DNA of 64,000 bases from Prevotella sp. S7-1-8 (GTDB lineage: Bacteria; Bacteroidota; Bacteroidia; Bacteroidales; Bacteroidaceae), in NCBI RefSeq assembly GCF_000758925.1, contig NZ_JRNC01000009.1, positions 62,001 to 126,000 of the forward strand, in the 5' to 3' direction. The translations under genes were made by a program, and so were the position numbers. Under the pieces are notes generated by a model, which saw only the letters and a list, made by a program, of their open reading frames with translations, had not been told where the DNA came from and searched no databases. Of this stretch, positions 8,794 to 17,926 are shown one piece after another. Each line of letters starts with the position of its first letter. Positions within the stretch are counted from its first letter, which is position 1.

Positions 8794-10299
8794 ATGACAT
8801 CCGGCCTATCATTCTTTCAACTCCTAAAAATTCTGCGACAACACCGCAAGTTAGCGGCTCGACGCGACCCCCTGTACGAATCCAGCAAAGCGGCCAAATG
8901 GTTTGTTGGGTTGAGTTTCGCGGTCTCATTGCTATACCTCATTTTCATGGCCGTGCTGCTTGCGTTAGCCGCAATAGACACCAAAAGGCTCACCGCGTCG
9001 GAGTTTATCATGGGCGTGATGCCATTCATATTGGTTTGCGACTTTTGGTTCAGGGCTCTCGCGCAGCAAACGCCAGCCCAAATTGTCAAGCCTTACCTGC
9101 TGACGCCACTGCCCAAAACCATTTGCATTGACAGTTTTATCATCACGTCGCTATTCAATTGGGGCAATCTCACATGGCTCGCCCTGCTCATACCCTATTG
9201 CTTGATGGCCGTGGTGTTCAGCTATGGCGCGTTGACGGCTCTCTCAATACTTCTTTTGTATATCATCCTCATACTGGCAAACAGCCAGTGGTACGCCATC
9301 ATCCGTACATTATCCAATCGTAACATATTGTGGTGGATGGCGCCGGTGGCCGTGGTCGCGGCCATCAGCGCGCCGTGGCTGCATAAGGGTTTCGAGCATT
9401 TCATTGTCTTCTACGCCGCCATCGGCGATGGGCTCGAATCTGGCAACCTGCTGCCTCACTGCGTAGCCTTGGTCATGTTAGCCTCGCTCATAGCCATAAA
9501 CAGACGGGTGCAAAACGCTTGCGCAACGCAAGAGATAGGCAAAAAGACCGACGACAAACCCATCAAAGTAATCAAATTCACCATGCTTGACCGTTTGGGC
9601 GAGTTGGGTGAGTACCTCAAGTTGGAAGTGAAGTTGCTGTCGCGCAACAAGAACCCGCGCAACGGTTTCCTCTCCGCCACGGCCCTTATCATAGTCATCA
9701 GCGCCATAATGACACTCACGGAAATATACGACAGCTACGCGATGGCCAACTTTTGGTGCGCGTACAACTTCGCCATATACGCCATCGTTTTGCTCAGCAA
9801 AGTGATGCTATACGAGGGAAACTACATCGACGTGTTGATGGTGCACCGCGAAAATATTCTCAAGCTGTTAGAATCAAAATACTATTTCTACACATTGCTA
9901 CTCATTTTGCCATTTGTTTTGATGCTCCCTATGGTTTTTGTAGGCAAATGGGACATACTGATGCTTGTGTCGTATGGCATTTTTACGGCTGGCTTTCAGT
10001 ATTTCATATTCATGCAGTCGGCCATATACAACAACCATCGCATGCCACTTAACGAGAAAATAACCACCAAAGGCGGCGCACAGACCAATTATTTGCTTTT
10101 GGCCGGGATAATTATCGGGCTGTTTTCGCCACTTATATGCATCATGGCATTAGAGACATTTCTTGAAGAAAACACGGCATGGTTTGTGATGATAGCCATT
10201 GGCTTAGGCTTTATTGCCACCCATAAGCTATGGCTGCGCGGCATCTACAACCGACTGATGAAACGGCGTTACAAAAACATGGAGACTTTCCACACTTAG
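8794..10299 (+). CDS. DUF5687 family membrane protein, ABC-2 permease-like
   Basis: A 501-residue polytopic protein with about ten to twelve hydrophobic segments, for example 'FVGLSFAVSLLYLIFMAVLLALAAI', 'LSILLLYIILILANS', 'ATALIIVISAIMTL' and 'YLLLAGIIIGLFSPLICIMAL'. The N-terminus (FFQLLKILRQHRKLAARRDPLYESS) and the 'YLLTPLPKTICIDSFI' segment match my memory of DUF5687 proteins, which behave as the membrane part of an ABC exporter. Such permeases usually sit beside an ATPase gene; none is adjacent here. It follows the LolA-like gene by 33 bases and ends before a convergent gene. The substrate is unknown. Confidence 0.7.
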   Translation: MTSGLSFFQLLKILRQHRKLAARRDPLYESSKAAKWFVGLSFAVSLLYLIFMAVLLALAAIDTKRLTASEFIMGVMPFILVCDFWFRALAQQTPAQIVKPYLLTPLPKTICIDSFIITSLFNWGNLTWLALLIPYCLMAVVFSYGALTALSILLLYIILILANSQWYAIIRTLSNRNILWWMAPVAVVAAISAPWLHKGFEHFIVFYAAIGDGLESGNLLPHCVALVMLASLIAINRRVQNACATQEIGKKTDDKPIKVIKFTMLDRLGELGEYLKLEVKLLSRNKNPRNGFLSATALIIVISAIMTLTEIYDSYAMANFWCAYNFAIYAIVLLSKVMLYEGNYIDVLMVHRENILKLLESKYYFYTLLLILPFVLMLPMVFVGKWDILMLVSYGIFTAGFQYFIFMQSAIYNNHRMPLNEKITTKGGAQTNYLLLAGIIIGLFSPLICIMALETFLEENTAWFVMIAIGLGFIATHKLWLRGIYNRLMKRRYKNMETFHT

Positions 10300-10469
10300 C
10301 ATGGGCCAACTTGCGCATGGGCCATCAATCCATTGACGCGCCATGAAAAAATACGCATGGGATGGCGGTCGGGACGCGATGGGGCGCAATCGAATTTTTA
10401 AAACTTGAATTTTCAATTGTTGACGCATTAAGACGCGAATTGAAAATTGAAAACCGCGAACCGTGAAAA
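10300..10469. terminator. convergent intergenic region with an A/T-rich hairpin
   Basis: AATTTTCAATT at 10408-10418 and AATTGAAAATT at 10438-10448 form an 11-bp perfect inverted repeat round a 19-base loop, between the stop codons of two convergent genes. It could end transcription from both sides. The left part holds two direct copies of GCATGGGCCA (near 10300 and 10316) of unknown meaning. Confidence 0.5.
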
Positions 10470-13400
10470 TCACTTCTTGCCACCGTCATTGGCCGCGGCT
10501 CCATTTCTTTTCCCGATGCCCAACAGAGACCCCCAGCTTTCAAAATCCTTCTTCAAGATGATCCCCACGCCCTGCGTATTGAGCGAGTTGCGCACGAAAT
10601 AGCGATCGTTGGATTGATTGTACACGTGGACGCTGAGGTTTCCATTGGGGAAGATGAGGTACCTAAGGTCAAAGTCGCCAATAAAAGACGTGGTGGTGTT
10701 CTTATTGTCACGATAGCCAAATTGCCCATTGAAGACAAGCCTGTTGTTCAGCATTCTGCCACTTAGCAATCCTTCGTACTCGGCGTTATTCCATCCCTCG
10801 TCGCCCGTGGAGATGTTCGCGCCAAAATTCCAGTTGTTGTTTTTCACCACAGAGTTTAGCACCGTGTTTATCTGTTGGCTTATCTGTCCGCTGATAATGC
10901 TCTGCATGGCCAACGTGGTTTGTCTTTCCTGCGCGTCAGAAGTGGCCGCGTTGTTGCTGGGTTGCGAGTAGAAACGCCCCACGGCAAGCAAATAAAGCAC
11001 CTGCTGGTTCATTTCCTCCTCGCTATTGATAAGGCTGTATATCATCTGCTTGGCATCGGTCCCCACGGTTGGCAAGTCCAAGTCAAACTCCACCTTGGGC
11101 GTCTCGGGGGTACCCGTGATATTCATGATGCAGTTCACGCGAATATTGTTGCCCGAGAAACTGCGCCCTATCCGCAGGTCAGAAAGACTTACGGAGTTGA
11201 GCGTGTATCGCGCCTTGAGGTTCAGCGCGGCCCTGCCCGGGTCGCCTCCAAACACGATGGAGCCGCCCTGCGCGAACTTGAAGTCGCGCTTGATGATATT
11301 TTGGATGGTGAGTTTGTACACGCCCTCGTCTATGACATAGTTGCCAAAAATGTTCACCGCCCCCTTGTTGTAATAGTCGGCACGCAACGCTCCCTCCCCC
11401 GCGAGATTGACACAATCGCCCGTTTTACGGTCCATGACCACTTTGAGCGTGGCGTCCGGCGTGGCGTTGATGATAAAATTGACATGAATGTCTGCCAGGG
11501 CGTCTTCCTCGCCGGCCAGATCTCCCATCTGCCCAACGCTGTCCATTCTCGCGAGCAGCGTGTTGAGCACGGGAGCCATGGCAGCCACCGAGTCGCGCGA
11601 CGACCATTTTATAAACTCTTGCGAACTGATCGTCTCGGGCGAGGAGGCGTCATACACCACCGTCGTGCCGCGGTTGGGCGTGACGTTAACGTCCACGTCG
11701 AGCAACCCCGACTTACCCCTGATATCCACGTTGCCCGTGCCATATACCGTGCCGTAAAACGTGTTGCCGTGGCTTGGCCCCCAATCGTAAGCCAAGAGAT
11801 TACTTAATTTCGCACGCAGATTGTACCTCAGGTTGGTGATGTGATCATGGTACAGGCTGCCAGCGAGCACCCCTTTGTTGCCATGCCGGTCGTAAATGGT
11901 GTCGCCGGGGAACTGCATCTCGTTGATGAGGCAGCGCACCTCCGCGTCGCGCAGCGTATAAACCGTGTTGAGCGGCTCTATGCCCACCTGCCCATTGGCC
12001 ACGAGGTTGCCCGTGAGATTAAGCTCTCCAAGGTCGCCCCACAACCTTACGCCACCGTTGAGAGAAAGGTTTGTGCGGTTCATAAAAGAGGCACAGAACG
12101 ACTCCACGAAATCACCCCTCATGTTGTCGGCTCGAATATCGAGGTCGATATAGTTGCGCTTGGGCGACACATAGCCCTTGACAAAGGTGTATCTGTATCG
12201 CGATGGCGCCACCAACGCGTTAGCCGTGTCCACGGCCACGGCATCAATGTCTATGCGCTCGCGATCCTCATTCCACGCCACGTCGGCATGAAGCGTGCCC
12301 AACGCCCCTCGCTCAAAACTGAAATCGGCAATCTCCAGTTTGCCGCCCACACGTGGTTTGTCAAACAATCGCGACAGCATAGCCTTGCCCGTGGCTCGCC
12401 CACCAAACTCCACGGGATGGAAATCGAGCAAATCCATCAAGTAGCTCACGTTCACGTCGTGCATGTCCACGACGAGCGTATCTTTAGAATCCTTGGACGC
12501 GGAGCCATTGACAACGACGCGCTGGCCATTTCCCTCCAAGGCAAACCGACGCACGTCGAGACGGTTCTTGCCGTAGATCACCTGAGAGGGGCGCACCTCA
12601 AACACACTGTCGCCAATGCTGAACGTTGACGGCTTTATGTCCATCCGCGCCTCGGCAAGCCCATGGCCGTCGCGACCAAAGCTCACAAGGGTGTTGAGCC
12701 GTCCGCGCAGGCGGTTTTGACGAGCATGGTTGTCCACATGGATCACCGACGCCAACCGGTCGTCCACGGCCGAAGCCTCCAGACGATACTCTGTGCCCGT
12801 ACCGTCGCCGCCTATCCTCACAGCGCTAATGTCGGCATTGAGATAGTTGTGGGGGGAGGTCACGATAGCCGAGAGGTCACGGTATCGGATGCCGTCATAA
12901 ACCAATCGGGGAGCGAAAGCTCGCAGCTCAAGATTGTTGTCGGCGTTGGTCATGGCGGCCGTGAGCCGCAGTGGCTCCACGAGCGTTACCGGCACGTCAA
13001 AAAAATGGCGCAGCCAGTCGGCGCGGCGCACGACGGCGCGCAAAGCGAAATCGTTGGCACGCGTCTTCTTGTATTTGATATTCGTGAGTCGCTGTATGTT
13101 GGGCAACTTAGCGGCAATGGCGTTTTTAACGCTTTGGATGAGCGTGGCGTAGTCGAAACGCCCCGTCACCTCCGCCTCCGCAAAGTCGCTCTCGAGAGTC
13201 AGGTAGTGCCCTCGGTGATCGTTGCCGGCTCGCAACTTCAGCGAGTCGAGCGTGTACTGCCCGCTCGCGGACGACTGGCTAAAATGGGTCAAGCTCAGAG
13301 TTCCCTTGGCCGTGTTCAGGTCATTGCCCGTGAACGAGGCCACGACGTTGCCGCTGTAAGTAGCGTTTCCAAGCACGCTCTCCCATAAGTGGAGAGCCGC

Positions 13401-14954
13401 CGGGTGAATATGTTTGACATCAGCCGTAAGGTGCGCCGACATGTCGCGACTGTTGGCGCTGAGCGAGCCATTGAGATCAGCCACGAGGTTAGGGTCGTTC
13501 ACGTGGAGCGTGCCGTTGAGCAAGCCATTGTCATAGCTGCCATCCATGCGCGCGTCACAGTAAGAATAGTCGTTGTAGTCTATCTGCTTGACAGTGCCGT
13601 TGGCCTTGTAATACTTGCGCTTTACATTGCCTGCCACGTGGATGTTTGCCGCCAGGATGCCAAACCGGTAGTCGTCGAGTATTTGGCGAAGGTTGATGCC
13701 ACGTGTGTCCAAGTGTCCCGCAAAGTCGTTGCCACGCAACGACACGTCCAAATTGGCGTTTCCCACGCCCGAGAGCAACGTCCCTTTGACGCTCGCGTAC
13801 TGCCCATGGGCACGGGCTTGGCCACGAAACCGTATGTCGTTCATGCGGGCGATGGGCGCGGGCACGCTTCCGCCCAAGAGGCGCAAACCCCTCTCGCTGA
13901 TCGTCAAGTTCTCGATGTCAGCCCACCATCGAGGCGTGCCGTCAAGCTCGCTGACAGTGCCATCCATAGACAGACGAATGTCGGCGGGGGCCCCTGTCTG
14001 TCGCCGCATGCCCTTTTGCGGCACGGACACGACCATGTCCCTGACCCTGAGGGCGGTGGCCGAGCCCGCGAAGCGAGCGCGAAGAGCCACCGAGAGATTG
14101 CGCTTGCCTACCTTGGGCCACAAGGCCGCTATATCGGGAAGAGCCACGACAGACTCGCGTACACTACCCGAGAAGCGCAGCGACGGCAACGAGGGCATGC
14201 CATCCTTGCACGCATAGCGAGCCTCAACGTCAGCCAATGACAATTTGGACGAGGGCAACTCCAAACAGAGCGAGCGCATGGTAGCGCGCCGCTTGTTACC
14301 CACGAGTTTGAAAGCGAGCGAGCGAATGTCCAAGCCCGAAGCCTCGGTGAGCGACAACCGCTTGACATTGAGGTTCAGCGAGTCGGATCGCAGAGCGTTG
14401 AGCGCGACGTGCGAACTAAGGTTCCGGACGTTCAGGTGATAGGGGTCGAGGAATGGACGCCGGGGCATGTCGAGCCGGTTATAGCGAATTTCGCCCCGCC
14501 TGATGATCAAGCTCTTGAGCGACACGTCAAGAGGGCGGTGAGCGGTGGTGTCTTTCGAGGCAAGCGAGTCTAACGCAAACTGGTAGTTGGGCTTGGCCGT
14601 GGCCGTGGCTTGGTAGAAATTAGCCTTAAGCCCAAAGAGCTGTACCGAATTGAAATACAATTGCCCGCGAACCAAAGCCATTACATCAGGCTTGGCGGAA
14701 GCGCGCGCCACGCATAGCATGGGCAGCCCCTTTTGGTCGCGAATATCCACGTCATCCACGATAAGACGATTGAAAAAGCCAAGGCTGATCCGTCCCACGC
14801 TCACTTTGGTACACAACTTGCGCGAGAGCGCGGAGGCCACCCGGGCACCCATGTACGATTGCACGATCGGTACGTTCACCGTGATCGACACTGCCACGTA
14901 CATCGCCACCAAGCTCCACAGCAGGATATTAATATAATGTCTGAGCGTTTTCAA
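10470..14954 (-). CDS. tamB: TamB-like translocation/assembly module protein (DUF490)
   Basis: A 1494-residue protein with one N-terminal membrane anchor (residues ~8-30, 'INILLWSLVAMYVAVSITVNV') and a long beta-rich body of AsmA/TamB type. The C-terminal third has the DUF490/TamB_C features: 'GALRADYYNKGAVNIFGNYVIDEGVYKLTIQNIIKRDFKFAQGGSIVFGGD' and 'ALNLKARYTLNSVSLSDL'. TamB-like proteins bridge the inner and outer membranes and act in outer-membrane protein assembly or lipid transport. The size is in the usual range of 1000-1700. The start is a TTG; an in-frame TGA lies just upstream, so no longer version exists, and ATG17 would cut into the anchor. No TamA-type partner gene is next to it. 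It is divergent from the nqr operon. Confidence 0.88.
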   Translation of the reverse strand: MKTLRHYINILLWSLVAMYVAVSITVNVPIVQSYMGARVASALSRKLCTKVSVGRISLGFFNRLIVDDVDIRDQKGLPMLCVARASAKPDVMALVRGQLYFNSVQLFGLKANFYQATATAKPNYQFALDSLASKDTTAHRPLDVSLKSLIIRRGEIRYNRLDMPRRPFLDPYHLNVRNLSSHVALNALRSDSLNLNVKRLSLTEASGLDIRSLAFKLVGNKRRATMRSLCLELPSSKLSLADVEARYACKDGMPSLPSLRFSGSVRESVVALPDIAALWPKVGKRNLSVALRARFAGSATALRVRDMVVSVPQKGMRRQTGAPADIRLSMDGTVSELDGTPRWWADIENLTISERGLRLLGGSVPAPIARMNDIRFRGQARAHGQYASVKGTLLSGVGNANLDVSLRGNDFAGHLDTRGINLRQILDDYRFGILAANIHVAGNVKRKYYKANGTVKQIDYNDYSYCDARMDGSYDNGLLNGTLHVNDPNLVADLNGSLSANSRDMSAHLTADVKHIHPAALHLWESVLGNATYSGNVVASFTGNDLNTAKGTLSLTHFSQSSASGQYTLDSLKLRAGNDHRGHYLTLESDFAEAEVTGRFDYATLIQSVKNAIAAKLPNIQRLTNIKYKKTRANDFALRAVVRRADWLRHFFDVPVTLVEPLRLTAAMTNADNNLELRAFAPRLVYDGIRYRDLSAIVTSPHNYLNADISAVRIGGDGTGTEYRLEASAVDDRLASVIHVDNHARQNRLRGRLNTLVSFGRDGHGLAEARMDIKPSTFSIGDSVFEVRPSQVIYGKNRLDVRRFALEGNGQRVVVNGSASKDSKDTLVVDMHDVNVSYLMDLLDFHPVEFGGRATGKAMLSRLFDKPRVGGKLEIADFSFERGALGTLHADVAWNEDRERIDIDAVAVDTANALVAPSRYRYTFVKGYVSPKRNYIDLDIRADNMRGDFVESFCASFMNRTNLSLNGGVRLWGDLGELNLTGNLVANGQVGIEPLNTVYTLRDAEVRCLINEMQFPGDTIYDRHGNKGVLAGSLYHDHITNLRYNLRAKLSNLLAYDWGPSHGNTFYGTVYGTGNVDIRGKSGLLDVDVNVTPNRGTTVVYDASSPETISSQEFIKWSSRDSVAAMAPVLNTLLARMDSVGQMGDLAGEEDALADIHVNFIINATPDATLKVVMDRKTGDCVNLAGEGALRADYYNKGAVNIFGNYVIDEGVYKLTIQNIIKRDFKFAQGGSIVFGGDPGRAALNLKARYTLNSVSLSDLRIGRSFSGNNIRVNCIMNITGTPETPKVEFDLDLPTVGTDAKQMIYSLINSEEEMNQQVLYLLAVGRFYSQPSNNAATSDAQERQTTLAMQSIISGQISQQINTVLNSVVKNNNWNFGANISTGDEGWNNAEYEGLLSGRMLNNRLVFNGQFGYRDNKNTTTSFIGDFDLRYLIFPNGNLSVHVYNQSNDRYFVRNSLNTQGVGIILKKDFESWGSLLGIGKRNGAAANDGGKK

Positions 14955-14962
14955 TCAACTTA

Positions 14963-14970
14963 CAAAATTA
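14963..14970 (-). promoter_or_regulatory. possible -7 box of tamB
   Basis: TAATTTTG on the minus strand, only 8 bases from the TTG start. If real, the message would be almost leaderless. No -33 box at normal spacing. Confidence 0.3.
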
Positions 14971-15033
14971 AAAAAAAAGGGCTCATAACGGAAATTAAAC
15001 CAAAAATTTTATCACATTTAGGCTATTTTTGAG

Positions 15034-15041
15034 TAAATTTG
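15034..15041 (+). promoter_or_regulatory. possible -7 box of the nqr operon
   Basis: TAAATTTG fits TAnnTTTG and is followed by GC, as in other boxes in this window. It lies 316 bases before the nqrA ATG, so the leader would hold the whole 22-bp repeat array. The -33 region is poor. Confidence 0.45.
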
Positions 15042-15133
15042 CATCAACGAATAAGCAAAACATTCCAAGGTTGGTAGCGCGGACATTTTGCCATGACTTT
15101 TCCCAAGTATGCCCCACCACAGCCATAACTTTT

Positions 15134-15243
15134 GCCATCAGGCCCCAATCGGAGCGCGATTGACGCCCAATCGGAGCGTGATTGGTACCTAATCGGAGCG
15201 TGATTAATGCCTAATCAGAGCGCGATTGACGCTTAATCGCGAC
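15134..15243. repeat. 22-bp tandem array in the nqr leader, locus B
   Basis: Five units with an exact 22-base step, starting at 15134, 15156, 15178, 15200 and 15222. This is the best conserved array in the window. The three middle units share G(C/T)GATT, a variable middle, then CCAATC or CTAATC and (G/A)GAGC. Each middle unit holds an inverted repeat, for example GATTAATGCCTAATC, with GATTR facing YAATC across five bases. 22 is not a multiple of three and no reading frame stays open, so it is not coding. Confidence 0.85.
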
Positions 15244-15356
15244 GCGGCTCGAGAAGCTATGGACATGGAAAAGAAAGTGGAGGCGGAATGACCGAGACGC
15301 CAAGATTGGAGATGGGATGCGAAATAACATTACCAATTTACAATTATGAATTTTCT

Positions 15357-16709
15357 ATGGCAAATGTAATTAAGTTGCGCAAGGGTTTGGATATAAACCT
15401 GAAAGGCAGGGCCAAGGAAAAGAAACTGCCGTCGCGAAGCTCCGCGACGTATGGCTTGGCGCCGGAATGCTTTGTTGGCATCACCCCCAAGGTGATTGTC
15501 AAGGTAGGCGACCGCGTGCTCGCCGGCGACCCCCTGTTCGTAAACAAGGCATGCCCGGAAGTGAGATTTTCGTCTCCCGTGAGCGGAACGGTTGCCGAGG
15601 TGCTTAGAGGTGAGCGCCGCAAGGTGATGTGCGTGAAGGTGAAAGCTGACGAGACGCAGCAATGCCGTATTTTCGAGCGGTTGGACATAAACGCCTCCAA
15701 CGGCGACAAGGTGAAAGCGGCCTTGCTTGAGGCAGGCCTGTTCGGGTACATCAACCAGTTGCCTTACGCCATCTCCACCACGCCAAACACCACGCCAAGC
15801 GGCATCTTCGTGTCTGCGCTGAGAGACATGCCGCTGGCTGGCAGCTTCGAGTTTGAGCTTCGAGGCAACGAGGAGGCTTTCCAGGCAGGCATTACCGCCT
15901 TGTCAAAAATAGCCCCCGTACACCTTGGCATAGGTGCCAAACAAGACGCGCGAGCGCTCGTGGAAGTGAAAAACGCGGAGGTGCACATCTTTGACGGTCC
16001 ATGCCCGGCTGGCAACGTGGGCGTACAAATAAACCACGTCGCGCCCATGAGCCACAACGAGACGGTATGGACGGTAGACCCATCGGCCGTGATATTCTTC
16101 GGCAGGCTGTTCCTCACGGGCAAAGTGGACTTGCGCCGCACCGTGGCGGTGGCTGGCAGCCGCGTGAAAGACCCTGCCTACGTGGACGCGCTTGTGGGCA
16201 CGCGGATAGGCGACATTCTCCACGACAACATGGAGGGCGAGGCGCACGCGCGCGTCATAGACGGCAACCCGCTGACGGGCCGCGTGTCCTCGGCGGATGG
16301 CTTCTTGGGGGCGCACACCTCCGAAGTGACAGTCATACCGGAGGGCGACGACAAGGATGAGCTTTTGGGATGGATCATGCCGCGCCCCAACGAGTTTTCC
16401 ATGTCGCGCAGCTATCTCACTTGGTTACAGGGCAAAAAACACGAATACGACCTCGACGCGCGCGTCAAGGGCGGCAAACGGCACATTATCATGAGTGGCG
16501 AATACGACAAGGTGCTGCCCATGGACATATACGCCGAGTACCTGATAAAGGCCATCATCGTAGGGAACATAGACAAGCAAGAGCAGTTGGGCATATACGA
16601 GGTAAGCCCTGAAGACTTCGCCGTGGCCGAGTTTGTGGACTCCTCCAAGCAGCCGTTGCAGCAAATAGTGCGGCAAGGCTTGGATATTCTTCGCAAGGAA
16701 AACGCATAG
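15357..16709 (+). CDS. nqrA: Na+-translocating NADH:quinone reductase subunit A
   Basis: NqrA is the peripheral, cofactor-free subunit of Na+-NQR, which oxidises NADH, reduces quinone and pumps Na+. The 450-residue product starts MANVIKLRKGLDINLKGRAKE, matching the family N-terminus. I therefore chose the ATG at 15357 rather than the in-frame upstream ATG at 15288, whose extra 23 residues look unrelated. Typical segments are 'GDRVLAGDPLF', 'KVMCVKVKADE' and the barrel-sandwich-like 'PGIFVS'-type region (here SGIFVSALRD). The C-terminus 'DFAVAEFVDSSKQPLQQIVRQGLD' is standard. First gene of nqrABCDEF, 41 bases before nqrB. Confidence 0.95.
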   Translation: MANVIKLRKGLDINLKGRAKEKKLPSRSSATYGLAPECFVGITPKVIVKVGDRVLAGDPLFVNKACPEVRFSSPVSGTVAEVLRGERRKVMCVKVKADETQQCRIFERLDINASNGDKVKAALLEAGLFGYINQLPYAISTTPNTTPSGIFVSALRDMPLAGSFEFELRGNEEAFQAGITALSKIAPVHLGIGAKQDARALVEVKNAEVHIFDGPCPAGNVGVQINHVAPMSHNETVWTVDPSAVIFFGRLFLTGKVDLRRTVAVAGSRVKDPAYVDALVGTRIGDILHDNMEGEAHARVIDGNPLTGRVSSADGFLGAHTSEVTVIPEGDDKDELLGWIMPRPNEFSMSRSYLTWLQGKKHEYDLDARVKGGKRHIIMSGEYDKVLPMDIYAEYLIKAIIVGNIDKQEQLGIYEVSPEDFAVAEFVDSSKQPLQQIVRQGLDILRKENA

Positions 16710-16750
16710 GCGGTCACTCGTCGTAAAGCATAAAACATAAAATCGTAAAA

Positions 16751-17926
16751 ATGAGTGCATTAAAAAAATATTTAGAAAGCGTCAAACCGCATTTCGAGGA
16801 GGGTGGCAAGCTCCACGCCTTCAAAAGCGTGTTTGATGGATTCGAAACGTTCCTGTTCGTCCCGAACACCACTTCGAGGACGGGCGTGAGCATACACGAC
16901 GCCGTGGACTCCAAGCGCATCATGAGCTTGGTGGTCATCGCCTTGATGCCGGCACTGCTCTTTGGCATGTACAACGTGGGCTACCAAAACGCATTGGCCG
17001 CCAACAAACTGGCCGAGACAAGTTTCTGGGCCATGTTTGGCTACGGCTTCTTGGCCGTGCTGCCCAAGCTCTTGGTGAGCTACATCGTGGGACTGGGCAT
17101 CGAGTTCGCCTGGGCCCAGTGGAAACACGAGGAGATACAAGAGGGGTATTTGGTGACGGGAATACTTATTCCGCTCATCATCCCCGTCAACACGCCGCTG
17201 TGGATGATCGTCATCGCCATCGCGTTCTCCGTGATATTCGTCAAAGAGATATTCGGCGGCACGGGCATGAACCTGTTCAACGTGGCCATCGCCGCGCGCA
17301 TGTTCCTCTTCTTCTCCTACCCCACGCGCATGACCGGTGATACGGTGTGGGTGGCGCAAAACAGCATCTTGGGCTTGGGCTATGACCTTCCGGACGCCTT
17401 CACGGCCGCGACGCCGTTGGGACAGATAGCGTTGGGCACAGCCCCCACGGCCACGATAGCCGACATGGTGTACGGTTTCATTCCCGGCTCCATCGGCGAG
17501 ACATCGGTCATCGCCATCGCGTTAGGCGCCGCGCTGCTGCTCTGGACGGGAGTGGCCAGCTGGAAGACCATGCTGAGCGTGTTCGTGGGCGGCATGGCCA
17601 TGGGCTTGCTGTTCAACCATACGGGAGCCTCGGGCACGCCGTGGTATGAGCATCTGGCGATGGGAGGTTTCTGCTTTGGGGCCGTGTTTATGGCCACAGA
17701 CCCCGTCACGTCGGCTCGCACGGAGACCGGCAAATACATTTACGGCTTCTTCGTCGGCGCGATGGCCATCATTGTGCGCGTGATGAACATGGGCTATCCG
17801 GAAGGAATGATGCTCGCAATCTTCTTCGCCAACATGATAGCGCCATTAATAGACTACTGCGTGGTGAGCGCCAACATTTCCAAACGAGCTAAGCGCGCCA
17901 TTGTAAAAAAGGAGGGCAAGGAATGA
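16751..17926 (+). CDS. nqrB: Na+-NQR subunit B
   Basis: A 391-residue membrane subunit with about ten segments; NqrB binds riboflavin and one covalent FMN and forms the main Na+ path with NqrD/E. The N-terminal 'KPHFEEGGKLHAFKSVFDGFETFLFVPN' and 'GMNLFNVAIAARMFLFFSYPTRMTGD' are typical. The FMN-bearing threonine is probably T221, in 'DAFTAATPLGQ'; many NqrB proteins have SGAT at this spot, so TAAT is a mild deviation. 'VFMATDPVTSARTETGKYIYG' is the conserved Rnf/Nqr motif. The stop overlaps nqrC by 4 bases (ATGA). Confidence 0.95.
   Translation: MSALKKYLESVKPHFEEGGKLHAFKSVFDGFETFLFVPNTTSRTGVSIHDAVDSKRIMSLVVIALMPALLFGMYNVGYQNALAANKLAETSFWAMFGYGFLAVLPKLLVSYIVGLGIEFAWAQWKHEEIQEGYLVTGILIPLIIPVNTPLWMIVIAIAFSVIFVKEIFGGTGMNLFNVAIAARMFLFFSYPTRMTGDTVWVAQNSILGLGYDLPDAFTAATPLGQIALGTAPTATIADMVYGFIPGSIGETSVIAIALGAALLLWTGVASWKTMLSVFVGGMAMGLLFNHTGASGTPWYEHLAMGGFCFGAVFMATDPVTSARTETGKYIYGFFVGAMAIIVRVMNMGYPEGMMLAIFFANMIAPLIDYCVVSANISKRAKRAIVKKEGKE

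Noticed and set aside
15134..15243. CRISPR array
   Set aside because: The repeats are contiguous 22-base units without unique spacers, and there are no cas genes.
15288..15356. Upstream ATG extending NqrA by 23 residues
   Set aside because: The family N-terminus begins at MANVIKLRKGL; the extra residues are unrelated.
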